A stretch of 64,000 nucleotides of DNA from Chordicoccus furentiruminis (GCF_019355395.1 NZ_CP048829.1:3079001-3143000), one strand, 5' to 3'; shown: positions 15,692-25,130, counted from the stretch's first letter. Translations and numbers: made by a program. The notes: generated by a model not told the origin, from the sequence alone.

Positions 15692-17480
15692 GGCCAGCTG
15701 CCTCCTCTCCGGCTGTCTGCATGCTGTAGAGCGCCGCGTACTCCGGCTCGCTCAGCATCAGAGTGGTGTGATCGGCGAAGCGGCCGGTTCCATCCTTCAT
15801 CCAGAGGACACCGTTCAGATCGGGGAAACAGGCGAGTCGGTGGGAGATGAGGATGATGATGCAATCTCCCGCAAGCCGTCGGAGATTCGACTGGATACGC
15901 CGTTCGGTGGCGGAATCAACGGAGGCGAACGGATCGTCGAGAATCATGACCGGACGCCGGTGGTAGAGGGTTCGGGCAAGCGCGAGCCGGGCCTTCTGGC
16001 CTCCGGAAAGACGGAGACCTCCTTCCCCGATACGGGTGCGGATGCCGTCCCGGAAATCGAGAACCTCCTGGTCCATGCAGACGGCGGTGAGCACATCTGT
16101 CAGCAGGTCATGTCCGCCGCCCGGGTCCGCGTCGCCAAGCGTGATGTTCTCTTCAACGGACGCGCTGATCAGCTCCGGGTCATGCCCCAGGTAACCGATC
16201 ACCTGAAGGGGAAGACACGCTTCATCATCGGGATGGACGGAATGCCAGAGCTCCGCGGAGCCGAAGCGGATCGAGCCGTCATAAGGCGTTTCGCAGAGAA
16301 AGACGCGTCCCAGTGCAGACTTGCCCGATGCGACGCTTCCTGTGACGCCGATGATCTGGCCGGGCCTGGCTTCGAAGCTGATGTCGCGGAGCAGCTCTTT
16401 CCCATCGGGACTCCGGAAGGAGAGGTGGCTCACGGTGAGCGGAGCCGGAGCGGCGACGGAGAGCGGCAGAGAAACCGGATCTCCCGGCACTGCGGAGAGA
16501 AAGGGCCGGATCCGTTTCCAGCTCACATCAGCCTTCTGCACCGCATTGAACAGCTTCGCTGCGTGGGAAGATTTGGCCGCCAGCCGGGTAAAGCAGGCGA
16601 GATAGGTGGTGAGGGCGGCGATGTTCCAATGCGTCCAGCCGCTGCCGGTGACATTTCTGATCCCAAGTGAAAGGATCGGAACCGTGCCTGCCATTGAGAT
16701 CACGAAATAGACCGGCTGCATCGCGTTCTGCCAGAAACCGGCGAGGATGCTGCGGCGCTCGCAGTCCTCCAGTACGGCTTCGTAGCGGGCGTTTCTGTTT
16801 GCCTCCTGACCGTAGACCCGGTACGTCAGTGCGTTTTCCGCACGGTCGCAGGTTGCTTCTCCGAGGCGGTCGGCTGCGGAGCGTGCCTCCGCCGAAAGAC
16901 CTGTGACGCGCCTCTTCAGCTTCCCTGCCAGAATGTATGCGGCCGGCGGAAAGAGAATCGTGATCAGAGTCAGCCGGACATCGAGCGCAAGGAGCATCAC
17001 GAGATAGACGATCATGACCACGCCGGTGTCGAAAACCTCGGTGGTCGCCTTGCGCATTCCCTCGGCGCAGGCCTCCGCGTCGGAGACGGCGCGGTTCAGA
17101 TAGCCTCCGATCCCGGTTTCGCCGCGGAGGGCGGAGGCCGGACGTGCCAGCAGATTATGATAGAGCGTGTGCTTCATGGATCGAAGCGTGCTGTTGGCGA
17201 ATCTGCGCACGAAAAGGCGCTTTGAGAACCGGGCGGCCTGGACTGCGAGGATCACCATCACATAAAGAAGAGCCAGACGCAGCATGTCGGAGCCTGTCCT
17301 GCGCCCCTTCAGTATTTCATAGAGAAGCTGGACCATCTGGCCTTCGAACCAGGGCCCGGCGGCCAGACCGATATTGTAGATCAGGCCTGCGAGTGTCACG
17401 ACAGCCAGCGTCTGCCGCTCGTTCAGAAAATAAGTCCGGATGCGTGCAGGATCCGGAGGAGTATGGCGATGAGTCCGCAT
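15675..17480 (-). CDS. ABC transporter, fused membrane and ATPase domains (subunit 1)
   Basis: 601 residues, first gene of the exporter pair. Membrane segments occupy about 25-310. The ATPase has Walker A GSVASGKS (381-388), a canonical LSGGQ (491-495), Walker B VMILDD (511-516, with Asp where the catalytic Glu normally sits) and ISHRL. Having Asp in that place and the partner having a variant signature suggests the two ATP sites are asymmetric. The start at 17480 has GGGAGGG five bases upstream. The open frame continues to 18167, but that extension runs antisense through the regulator gene and is rejected. The gap to the regulator has no clear promoter. Confidence 0.87.
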   Translation of the reverse strand: MRTHRHTPPDPARIRTYFLNERQTLAVVTLAGLIYNIGLAAGPWFEGQMVQLLYEILKGRRTGSDMLRLALLYVMVILAVQAARFSKRLFVRRFANSTLRSMKHTLYHNLLARPASALRGETGIGGYLNRAVSDAEACAEGMRKATTEVFDTGVVMIVYLVMLLALDVRLTLITILFPPAAYILAGKLKRRVTGLSAEARSAADRLGEATCDRAENALTYRVYGQEANRNARYEAVLEDCERRSILAGFWQNAMQPVYFVISMAGTVPILSLGIRNVTGSGWTHWNIAALTTYLACFTRLAAKSSHAAKLFNAVQKADVSWKRIRPFLSAVPGDPVSLPLSVAAPAPLTVSHLSFRSPDGKELLRDISFEARPGQIIGVTGSVASGKSALGRVFLCETPYDGSIRFGSAELWHSVHPDDEACLPLQVIGYLGHDPELISASVEENITLGDADPGGGHDLLTDVLTAVCMDQEVLDFRDGIRTRIGEGGLRLSGGQKARLALARTLYHRRPVMILDDPFASVDSATERRIQSNLRRLAGDCIIILISHRLACFPDLNGVLWMKDGTGRFADHTTLMLSEPEYAALYSMQTAGEEAAGHEKTE

Positions 17481-17652
17481 GCGAGCCCTCCCTGCTCTGA
17501 CTGAACTGCTTCTGCTATTATACCCCCGGCCTTCCGCGGACAAAAGACGCGAAGACAAAAACCGTGATGCAAAACGTAACAGAATATGATATTCTTTGTA
17601 ATAAATCCGTAAAACCTTGAGGCGGATCACGGAGGCATGCGCCGGCCGGCTC

Positions 17653-18786
17653 TTACGGCTCTGCTCCTTTCGCCAAACGCTTTCGCAGGGCGCGCCGGAC
17701 GCGGCTGATGTGCCGCTCGAAATCGCCGCTGTCGATGAATTCCGCGAGTACGAGCTGGTCGAAGACGGGGACCGTGCAGGAATAGAAGGAAACCTTCTCA
17801 GACAGGTCGGACCGGGAGGCAGGCAGAACCATATATCCGATCCGGATCGAGGGGGAAAGAGTCTTCGAGAAGGTGTTGAGATAGAACACCGTGTGGTCCG
17901 GTTCGAGGGAGAAGAGCGTATCCTCGGTCTTTGTCGAGATGGTGAATTCCGAGTCGTAATCATCTTCGATGAGGAAACCGTCTCTCGCGGCGGCCCAGCG
18001 GATGTATTCCCTCCGCTTTGAGGCGGTGGCGGTGATTCCGCTGGGAAAGCTGTGGAATGGCGTGACATGAAGCACGGAAGCGCGGCTTTTCGCCAGCTCG
18101 TCCGTGCGGATGCCTTCCGGCCCCATCGCGAGCCGCTCGGTCCGAACACCGCTTGCTTCGTAAACACGCCGGATGATGCCGTAGGACGGATCCTCCAGGG
18201 CGAAGAGACGGCCGCGTCCCAGCATCTGGACGATGAGACTGTAGAGATATTCGGCGCCGGATCCGATCAGAATCTGATCCGGCGACACCTCGATGCCTCG
18301 GCCGCGCCGGAGATACCGGGCCAGCGCGGAGCGGAGCTCAATACAGCCGTTATAGGGAGAACGGATCAGGATCCGTTCGTCGTAGCGGTTCAGCACCTTG
18401 CGGATTGTCTTCGCAAACAGCGTGAAGGGGAATGCATCCGCCGTCCGATCCGTCTCCGCGGAGGAGTCCGGTGCGGGAACTGTCCCGGGGGACACGGCGC
18501 GTGCGGGCGCTTCCGGTTCCGGAGACCCGGCCGGAAACGCGTCATCGAGACGGTAGCAGACATAATAGCCGCTGCGGGGGCGCGTCTCCACATAGCCTTC
18601 TTCCTCCAGAAGCGCGTAGGCGTGTTCTGTAGTGACGACACTGGTGCCGGTTTCCTCCGCAAGCATCCGCTTCGACGGCAGATGCTCACCGTACTGGTAG
18701 GCGCCGCCGGTGATGTCGCGCCGTATCTGGCGGTACAGCTGAAGATAGGCCGGGGCGGAATCGCCGGCGCTGACGGAATAATTCAT
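17653..18786 (-). CDS. MocR-type GntR regulator with aminotransferase-like domain
   Basis: 377 residues. A GntR winged HTH (about 10-75, YGEHLPSKRMLAEETGTSVV) is followed by a linker and a fold-type I aminotransferase-like domain with the PLP-lysine segment LNTFSKTLSPSIRIGY. MocR proteins sense PLP, amino acids or related compounds and usually control a neighbouring or divergent gene. Here the divergent gene is butyrate kinase, and the 89-base gap holds a perfect inverted repeat. Start choice: GGGAGG nine bases before the ATG at 18786. The domain is about 290 residues, shorter than in GabR or PdxR (full proteins about 470), so its C-terminal part looks reduced. Confidence 0.8.
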   Translation of the reverse strand: MNYSVSAGDSAPAYLQLYRQIRRDITGGAYQYGEHLPSKRMLAEETGTSVVTTEHAYALLEEEGYVETRPRSGYYVCYRLDDAFPAGSPEPEAPARAVSPGTVPAPDSSAETDRTADAFPFTLFAKTIRKVLNRYDERILIRSPYNGCIELRSALARYLRRGRGIEVSPDQILIGSGAEYLYSLIVQMLGRGRLFALEDPSYGIIRRVYEASGVRTERLAMGPEGIRTDELAKSRASVLHVTPFHSFPSGITATASKRREYIRWAAARDGFLIEDDYDSEFTISTKTEDTLFSLEPDHTVFYLNTFSKTLSPSIRIGYMVLPASRSDLSEKVSFYSCTVPVFDQLVLAEFIDSGDFERHISRVRRALRKRLAKGAEP

Positions 18787-18807
18787 ACAGTCTGACCTCC
18801 CGGAAGA

Positions 18808-18841
18808 ATCATACCATAAGTCTTCACAGCTGTGGTATGAT
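18808..18841. promoter_or_regulatory. palindromic divergent promoter/operator region
   Basis: ATCATACCA (18808-18816) and TGGTATGAT (18833-18841) are perfect inverted repeats, centres 25 bases apart. Each arm, read outward, is also an extended -10 box (TGGTATGAT): one aims at the kinase, the other at the regulator. No good -35 hexamers are seen. It may serve as promoter pair, as operator for the MocR protein, or both. Confidence 0.6.
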
Positions 18842-18875
18842 GGAAGGACAGCAAAAGAAAGGACAGCAGAGCGGA

Positions 18876-19982
18876 ATGAAGTCATTTCGTATCTTTATCA
18901 TCAATCCGGGATCCACGTCGACCAAGGTATCACTTTTCCGCGATGAGACCTGTCTGTTCACGGAGGATGTCTTTCATGATTCGAAGGTTCTCCTTACCTT
19001 CCCGACCATCAACGATCAGCTCGATTACCGGATGGAAGTGGTCCGCGGGTTTATAGAGGATCATTCGATCGACCTTCGCGGAATCGACGCGATCGTGGGC
19101 CGAGGAGGCGGATGCTATTCGGTGCCGGGCGGCACCTATGAGGTAGATGACCGTCTGATCCGGGATACGAGGGAGGCGAAGGGAGGCCTTTATCATTCCT
19201 CCATGCTTGGCGTTCAGATGGCGGCCCGGGTGCAGAAACTGTTCGGAGGACGGGTCTTCATGGTGGATCCGCCGGTCGTGGATGAGCTGCAGGATCTGGC
19301 GAGGATTACAGGCGTCCGCGGTGTGTACCGGCGCGCGATCTCCCATGCGCTGAACCTGAAGGCCACTGCGCGCAGACACGCGGAGAAGCTCGGACGGCCC
19401 TATGAGAAGCTGGATCTGATCGTATGCCATATCGACGGGGGAATCTCCGTCACGGCCCACCATCACGGCCGGATGATTGACGGAAATGATGCCGGCGGCG
19501 GGGAGGGGCCTTTCACGCCGACCCGGATGGGCACGATGGCGGTCACCGATGTGAACCGGTATCTGAGAGGGAAAACAGAGGAAGAGATACGCGATCTATG
19601 CAGCCAGGCCGGCGGACTGACGAGCCATTTCGGCACGTCTGATTCCAACGCCGTTCACCGTCTGGCGGAGGCGGGAGACCGCCGCGCGGTGCTGGTCTGG
19701 AATGCGATGATTTACCAGATCTGCAAGTATATCGGCTCGATGGCCGCGGTTCTTCACGGCCATGTAGACGGGATCGTGCTGACCGGCGGTCTTCTCCGCT
19801 TCCCCGAGGTGGAAGCGACAATACGGGAAAGCTGCGGCTGGATCGCGCCGGTCACCGCATATCCGGGCGAGCTGGAGCCGGAGGCGATGGCGCTCGGCGC
19901 GCTGCGTGTGCTGAGAGGCGAGGAAGAGGCGAAGCGTTATCCGGGAAAACCGGTTTGGAACGGTTTCGGTATCGAAGTATAA
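18876..19982 (+). CDS. buk: butyrate kinase
   Basis: 368 residues of the ASKHA acetokinase family. It interconverts butyryl-phosphate and ADP with butyrate and ATP in the last step of one butyrate pathway. INPGSTSTK (8-16), GRGGGCYSVPGGTYEVD, and HIDGGISVTAHHHGRMID (acyl/ATP site) are typical of Buk. No phosphotransbutyrylase gene is adjacent, although it is usually next door. An upstream ATG at 18837 lies in the promoter palindrome, so 18876 is the better start and fits the family N-terminus; the ribosome site (AAAGGA) is a little far. Branched-chain acyl kinases are an alternative assignment. Confidence 0.87.
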   Translation: MKSFRIFIINPGSTSTKVSLFRDETCLFTEDVFHDSKVLLTFPTINDQLDYRMEVVRGFIEDHSIDLRGIDAIVGRGGGCYSVPGGTYEVDDRLIRDTREAKGGLYHSSMLGVQMAARVQKLFGGRVFMVDPPVVDELQDLARITGVRGVYRRAISHALNLKATARRHAEKLGRPYEKLDLIVCHIDGGISVTAHHHGRMIDGNDAGGGEGPFTPTRMGTMAVTDVNRYLRGKTEEEIRDLCSQAGGLTSHFGTSDSNAVHRLAEAGDRRAVLVWNAMIYQICKYIGSMAAVLHGHVDGIVLTGGLLRFPEVEATIRESCGWIAPVTAYPGELEPEAMALGALRVLRGEEEAKRYPGKPVWNGFGIEV

Positions 19983-19996
19983 GGAGATGATGGACA

Positions 19997-20791
19997 GTGA
20001 ATACACTGGGCTTTATCGGAATGGGTCAGATGGCACAGGCTCTTGCACGCGGGTTTCTTGCATCCGGGCGGATCGGCCGGAATGAAATGGCCGCCTATGC
20101 GCCTCACCAGGACAAACTGAGGCAGAACGCGGAACGCATCGGTTTCAGACCGGTTTCATCACCCGAGGAACTGGCGCGCATATCCGACATGGTCGTGATG
20201 GCCTGCAAGCCGTACCAGATCCGGGATGTGCTGATGAACATAGGACCGCTGCTGCCCGGGAAAGCCCTGATCTCCATCGCGGCCGGATGGGATTTCGCAG
20301 CTTACGAAGCCAGCCTTCCGGAGGGCGTCCGGCTGCAGTTCGTGATGCCGAATACCCCGGCGATGGTGGGGGAAGGCGTCTTTCTTTTTGAGGAGACGAA
20401 TTCGCTCCGGCCGGATGAGCGGAAGGAGATCATGGAGCTGTTCGGCGCGGCGGGCGGAATCGTGGAACTGCCTTCCCGTCTGATGGGAATCGGCGGCGCG
20501 GTGACCGGCTGCGGGCCGGCCTTCGTCGATCTGATGATCGAGGCCTACGGCGACGCGGCCGTCCGCTACGGCCTGCCGAGGAATACCGCCTACGAGCTGG
20601 TCTCCAGGATGATTCTCGGATCGGCACGGCTGCAGCTCGAAACAGGCGCCCACCCGGGCGTGCTCAAGGATCAGGTGACATCTCCGGCCGGTACGACGAT
20701 CAGAGGCGTCGCGGCACTGGAGGAGAACGGGTTCCGCCATGCCTGCATCGCGTCCATCGACGCGATCATGAAACCCTCGGAAAAAGAATAA
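19997..20791 (+). CDS. proC: pyrroline-5-carboxylate reductase
   Basis: 264 residues. Reduces 1-pyrroline-5-carboxylate to L-proline with NAD(P)H. The dinucleotide fold GFIGMGQMAQALARGFL is at the N-terminus. VMPNTPAMVGEG and the C-terminal LKDQVTSPAGTTIRGVAALEENGFR are hallmark ProC motifs. It starts at GTG with AAGGAG 11 bases before. The gap to buk is 14 bases, so the two may be cotranscribed. Confidence 0.95.
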   Translation: MNTLGFIGMGQMAQALARGFLASGRIGRNEMAAYAPHQDKLRQNAERIGFRPVSSPEELARISDMVVMACKPYQIRDVLMNIGPLLPGKALISIAAGWDFAAYEASLPEGVRLQFVMPNTPAMVGEGVFLFEETNSLRPDERKEIMELFGAAGGIVELPSRLMGIGGAVTGCGPAFVDLMIEAYGDAAVRYGLPRNTAYELVSRMILGSARLQLETGAHPGVLKDQVTSPAGTTIRGVAALEENGFRHACIASIDAIMKPSEKE

Positions 20792-20881
20792 GAAAAATCC
20801 ATCGGAACAGAGAGACTTCAACAGCGTGCGGCGGAAGACGGACGAGTAGAAGACATACGGGAGAACGGAGAGATCGGCGGC

Positions 20882-22396
20882 TTGAATAACGAAACAGAAC
20901 TAAAAAATCCGGACGCCGATACCGTAAAACCGGTCAGCCTCCGGAAAAACGTGACGCTCAGCACGTTCTATCAGATTCTGAGCATTCTCACGCCTGTTAT
21001 TACGGCGCCCTACGCGTCCCGCGTGCTCGGTGACCGGCAGATCGGCATGTACAGCTATGCCAATTCGATGGAGACCTATTTCGCACTGTTCGCGGCACTC
21101 GGAACCGTCTCCTACGGCAACCGGGCTATCGCGCGGGAGAGGCATGACCCTCATAAGCGAAGCGTGCTGTTCTGGGAGATCGAGCTGCTTACCGTTTTTA
21201 CCGGCGCGCTGGTTCTGCTGGCGTGGGGCGCGCTGATCTTTTTCTCGCGCGAGTACCGGGTCTTTTACATCATTCTGACGGTTTCGCTTCTCGAGACGAT
21301 GATGAATGTTTCATGGTTTTTCTCGGGACTGGAACAGTTCGAGTACACGATCCGGCAGAACGCCATCTTCAAGCTTCTCGGCGTCGTGCTGCTGTTTCTT
21401 CTGGTGAAGAAGGAGAGCGATCTGCTGCTGTATGTGGCGCTGATGACTGTGACCAGCTTTCTCGGGACGCTGAGCATGTGGATCTATCTTCCGCGCTTCC
21501 TCGTTCATGTGGATCGGAAGGAGCTGCATGTGTTCCGGCATCTCCGGGAGACGATCGTCTATTTCATCCCGACGATCGCCACATCCGTTTATACCGTGCT
21601 GGATAAATCGCTGATTCAGTGGATCACCCATGACCCGTATGAGAACGGATACTATGAGCAGGCCACGAAGGTGGTCAATATGGTGAAGATGGTAACGTTT
21701 TCCGCCATCAACTCGGTGATGGGCTCACGAATCGCGTATCTTTTCAAGGAGAAGCGGTATGATGAGATTCGGAGACGAATCGAGGATTCCGCCAACTACA
21801 TCCTCTTCATCGGCATCGGCTACACCTTCGGCATGATCGGTATCGCGGAACGTTTCGTCCCGGTCTTCTTCGGACCGGGGTACGGACCTGTCGCGCCGAT
21901 CCTCAGTTTTCTCAGTCCGGTGGTGGTGATCATCGGCATCAGCAACTGTCTCGGTTCCCAGTTCTATACGCCGGCCGGATACAGGAAGGAAAGCTCGAGG
22001 TACATCATCGCGGGATCTGTCGTCAATCTTGTCATGAACCTCCTCCTGATTCCGCGCTTTCAGGCAATCGGCGCCATTCCGGGGACACTGGCGGCCGAGA
22101 CCACGATCACGGTCCTTTACGTCCGGCACTCACGGGGGTATATGACGGCCGGGAAACTCTGGAGGCTTTCCTGGAAGAAGCTGGCGGCGGGCGGAGCCAC
22201 GCTGGGGACGATTCTGGCGCTGATGAAGCTGATCCGTCATCCGATGCTGTCGATTCTGGCGGCCTTTGCGGCGGGCTTTCTGGTCTATGTACTGGTACTG
22301 GTGCTGCTGAGGGATTCGTTCCTTACGGTGTTCCTTGTCCAGAGGGTTCTGAAAAAGGGAGCGCCGCATTGCACCGGCTCATCCGGAAAACGCTGA
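20882..22396 (+). CDS. polysaccharide flippase (Wzx/MATE-like)
   Basis: 504 residues, about 12-14 membrane segments, of the polysaccharide transport/MOP superfamily. It begins after a short polar tail with TLSTFYQILSILTPVITAPYASRVLG, the opening typical of Wzx O-unit flippases. Such proteins move lipid-linked repeat units across the membrane. It starts at TTG, with GGAGAG weakly placed upstream. It is followed by a glycosyltransferase and a Wzz-like gene, giving a small surface-polysaccharide group. No polymerase (Wzy) or priming transferase is present in the window. Confidence 0.85.
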   Translation: MNNETELKNPDADTVKPVSLRKNVTLSTFYQILSILTPVITAPYASRVLGDRQIGMYSYANSMETYFALFAALGTVSYGNRAIARERHDPHKRSVLFWEIELLTVFTGALVLLAWGALIFFSREYRVFYIILTVSLLETMMNVSWFFSGLEQFEYTIRQNAIFKLLGVVLLFLLVKKESDLLLYVALMTVTSFLGTLSMWIYLPRFLVHVDRKELHVFRHLRETIVYFIPTIATSVYTVLDKSLIQWITHDPYENGYYEQATKVVNMVKMVTFSAINSVMGSRIAYLFKEKRYDEIRRRIEDSANYILFIGIGYTFGMIGIAERFVPVFFGPGYGPVAPILSFLSPVVVIIGISNCLGSQFYTPAGYRKESSRYIIAGSVVNLVMNLLLIPRFQAIGAIPGTLAAETTITVLYVRHSRGYMTAGKLWRLSWKKLAAGGATLGTILALMKLIRHPMLSILAAFAAGFLVYVLVLVLLRDSFLTVFLVQRVLKKGAPHCTGSSGKR

Positions 22397-22422
22397 AATC
22401 TGTCTGAAATATGGAGTGAAAA

Positions 22423-23664
22423 ATGCAATCAACTGACACAAACCGAACGGCCGAGGTACGTCATGTCTTCATCATCGGCTGCAAGGGAATCCCGGCCGCT
22501 TACGGCGGGTTTGAGACCTTTGTGGACAAACTGACGGAGTATCGCCGTTCGGACCGGATCCGGTATCATGTCGCATGCAAGGGAGAGGACGACCGTGTCT
22601 TTCGATACAATGGCGCGGATTGCTTCACGATCCGCGCGCCGGGTACGAAGCCGCAGATGTCCGTATACTATGATCTGGCCGCGCTCCGCCGCGTAATCCG
22701 CTATATCAAAACACATACGGAGATTTGTGAGCCGGTCGTCTATGTGCTTGCCTGCCGCGTCGGACCCTTTATATGGAAGTACGCCCGTCAGATTCATCGC
22801 CTGGGAGGAAAGCTTTTCGTCAATCCTGACGGGCACGAGTGGATGAGAGCGAAGTGGAGTCCGCCCGTCCGGCGCTATTGGAAGCTCTCGGAGCGATTGA
22901 TGGTGAAGCATGCTGATCTTCTGATCTGCGACAGCCAGACCATCGAACGCTATATTCGGACTGAATACAGCCGCCTGCATCCGGTGACGACTTACATCGC
23001 GTACGGATCGGAGATGCGTCCGACGGGCAGAGCGGACAGGAGTCCGTCCTGTCAGACGTTCTTCGATACGCACGGGCTGAGTGCGGACGGGTACTATCTG
23101 ATCGTCGGCCGCTTTGTGCCGGAAAACAATTATGAAACGATGATTCGCGAATTTCTCCGGTCCGGTACGAAAAGGAAGCTGGTGATCATCACCACGCCGA
23201 ATCAGATTCTTTATGAAGAGCTGGACCGGCGGCTGCATTTTACAGAGGACAGCAGAGTCTGCTTCGCGGGAACCGTCTATGATCAGGATCTGCTGGAAGA
23301 AATCAGACGGGGAGCCCATGCCTATCTTCACGGGCACTCGGTCGGGGGGACGAACCCGTCTCTTCTGGAGGCACTGGGCGCAACGGACCTTAATCTGCTC
23401 TATGATGTAGGGTTCAACCGGGAGGTCGCGAAAGACGCGGCGCTTTACTGGACACTTGAGGAGGGCAGCCTCAGTTCTCTCATTGACCGGGCGGACCGGA
23501 TGACGGAGACGGAGATCATCCCTTTCGGGCAGCGTGCAAGAAAAAGAATCAGAGAGGCATTCAGCTGGCCGTTTATCGTCAGCGAGTATGAGAGACTTCT
23601 TCTCGACGGCGTCATGCCCGCAGAGGGGAAGGCAGGATCGGAAGGAGGTTCGCAGGAGAAATGA
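22423..23664 (+). CDS. DUF1972 / GT4-type glycosyltransferase
   Basis: 413 residues. The N-terminal DUF1972 domain shows FIIGCKGIPAAYGGFETFV, a phrase found in rhamnosyltransferases such as Cps2T. The C-terminal half is a GT-B fold (YLIVGRFVPENNYETMIREF and GGTNPSLLEALGAT, the nucleotide-sugar site). It is likely cytosolic and adds a deoxyhexose or similar sugar to a lipid-linked repeat unit for the neighbouring flippase. The donor sugar is not provable here. It ends in an ATGA overlap with the next gene. Confidence 0.88.
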   Translation: MQSTDTNRTAEVRHVFIIGCKGIPAAYGGFETFVDKLTEYRRSDRIRYHVACKGEDDRVFRYNGADCFTIRAPGTKPQMSVYYDLAALRRVIRYIKTHTEICEPVVYVLACRVGPFIWKYARQIHRLGGKLFVNPDGHEWMRAKWSPPVRRYWKLSERLMVKHADLLICDSQTIERYIRTEYSRLHPVTTYIAYGSEMRPTGRADRSPSCQTFFDTHGLSADGYYLIVGRFVPENNYETMIREFLRSGTKRKLVIITTPNQILYEELDRRLHFTEDSRVCFAGTVYDQDLLEEIRRGAHAYLHGHSVGGTNPSLLEALGATDLNLLYDVGFNREVAKDAALYWTLEEGSLSSLIDRADRMTETEIIPFGQRARKRIREAFSWPFIVSEYERLLLDGVMPAEGKAGSEGGSQEK

Positions 23665-25106
23665 ACCGCGTGAGAAGAGTCAGAATGAGTACGATGCTCA
23701 GAATGGTCCTTGAGCGCTGGAAGGGAATGCTGGCCGTGGCGCTGTTGCTGGCGGCTGTTTTCGGCGCTCGTCAGGTGAAGAAGCTCTGGCCCTATACGGA
23801 CGCGAATGGAGAAAAGACGGAGCAGCAGACCGGACAGACGGCCGGATCCGATGCCTCAGAAGAGAGTACGTCGACGTATCAGAAGGAACTGGAACGGATC
23901 AACCGTGAGATTGCGTCCAGACAGGACTACCTGGCCAATTCTCTGCTTGCGCAGCTTGATTTTGCGAATGTTTCATACGCTTCCTTTGACATTTATGTCG
24001 ATGAATCGAAGGCAAGAGAGCAGGCGGAGAAGGCTGCGGCCGCTTCCGGCGGAACGTCGGAGGCTGACTACAGCTGGAGCAGCGACGAGGCCAATGCGCT
24101 TCTGCGCTGGATGAACATTTTTATTTCCTCACGTCTTGATCTGACGGATCTCGCGAAGAAGCTTGACACGAAACCGGTCTATGTGAAGGAGCTTTTCAGC
24201 ACGGTGAACTATGACACCAATGCTCACGCCCTGACATTCCAGACGCGGGGACGGACCGATGAGGAGGCGGCGGCGATCCGGGACGAGGTGCTCCGTCAGG
24301 TTCAGAAGGCGGACTTCTCGTCTGTCGCGGATCCGGAACTCTTCAGCATTGTCGTCACGGGAAAAGCGTCCTATCATTCGACGGAGAATGGCAGCTTCGG
24401 GTGGCACTCGGCACGCGTGGGTGAGATCAATTCGCTGATGACGGCCAAGGATACGTTCAAGACGAATATCGACCGGAACCGGAGCAGCGCGGCCGTGACC
24501 GCGGCGACATCGAAGACGTCCGCACCGGTGATGAGCCGCCGGCACGTGCTGGTCTCGTCTGTAAAGCATGCAGCAGCGGGCTTTGCCGCCGGCGCGGTTC
24601 TGTTCTTCATCTGCTGCGTTCTCGTTCAGATGGCGCGGGGGCGGGTACTTTCCGCACGGGAGTTCAATGAGCTCTACCAGATCCGGAAATTGGGCGTCGT
24701 GCCGAAGAAAGATATCGGAACGCTCCGCGGACTGGAACGCTGGGCGGCCGGCATCGACCGGCGGTATCTGAGCGCGCAGGATCCGGCGACGGCTTACCGG
24801 ATCGCCGCGGAGAACCTCAATCATTTCTCCAGCGGCGCAAAGCAGATCGCTCTGATCGGCGATGTGCGGGAAAATCTGCTTGCGGACGCCGCCTCGTCTC
24901 TATCCGGAGCCGCGAAGGAAGGCGCATCTGCGCTTCTTCCGATCAGCCGCTTCAGCGGCGACCCGGGAGCGTGGGAGAAGCTGGAGAGCTGCGACGCGGT
25001 GGTGATGGCGGCCTCTGTCGAAGAGTCTTCTTATGCGCAGACCGATGATCTGATGAACATCGTCACAACATACGGAAAACCGGTGCTCGGAAGTCTCGTG
25101 ATCTGA
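23661..25106 (+). CDS. Wzz-like chain-length protein with degenerate BY-kinase-like domain
   Basis: 481 residues. A membrane segment near 20-35, an external stretch with coiled coil (70-200), a second membrane segment near 300-320 (AAAGFAAGAVLFFICCVLV), then a cytosolic domain (from 345). That domain follows the BY-kinase layout (DPATAYRIAAENLNHF, QIALIGDVRENLLAD, CDAVVMAASVEESSY, YGKPVLGSLVI). There is no Walker A lysine loop and no Walker A' or B Asp series, so ATP use is doubtful. No Tyr-rich tail is seen. It probably shapes polysaccharide length or export without kinase activity. It is coupled to the glycosyltransferase gene by ATGA. Confidence 0.65.
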   Translation: MNRVRRVRMSTMLRMVLERWKGMLAVALLLAAVFGARQVKKLWPYTDANGEKTEQQTGQTAGSDASEESTSTYQKELERINREIASRQDYLANSLLAQLDFANVSYASFDIYVDESKAREQAEKAAAASGGTSEADYSWSSDEANALLRWMNIFISSRLDLTDLAKKLDTKPVYVKELFSTVNYDTNAHALTFQTRGRTDEEAAAIRDEVLRQVQKADFSSVADPELFSIVVTGKASYHSTENGSFGWHSARVGEINSLMTAKDTFKTNIDRNRSSAAVTAATSKTSAPVMSRRHVLVSSVKHAAAGFAAGAVLFFICCVLVQMARGRVLSAREFNELYQIRKLGVVPKKDIGTLRGLERWAAGIDRRYLSAQDPATAYRIAAENLNHFSSGAKQIALIGDVRENLLADAASSLSGAAKEGASALLPISRFSGDPGAWEKLESCDAVVMAASVEESSYAQTDDLMNIVTTYGKPVLGSLVI

Positions 25107-25130
25107 GAATGGACCGGCGCCAGGAGGGAA

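Noticed and set aside
17481-18167. 229-codon upstream extension of the first ABC exporter gene
   Set aside because: It runs antisense through the MocR gene, gives Ser/Arg/Pro-rich nonsense, and a good ribosome site supports the internal start at 17480.
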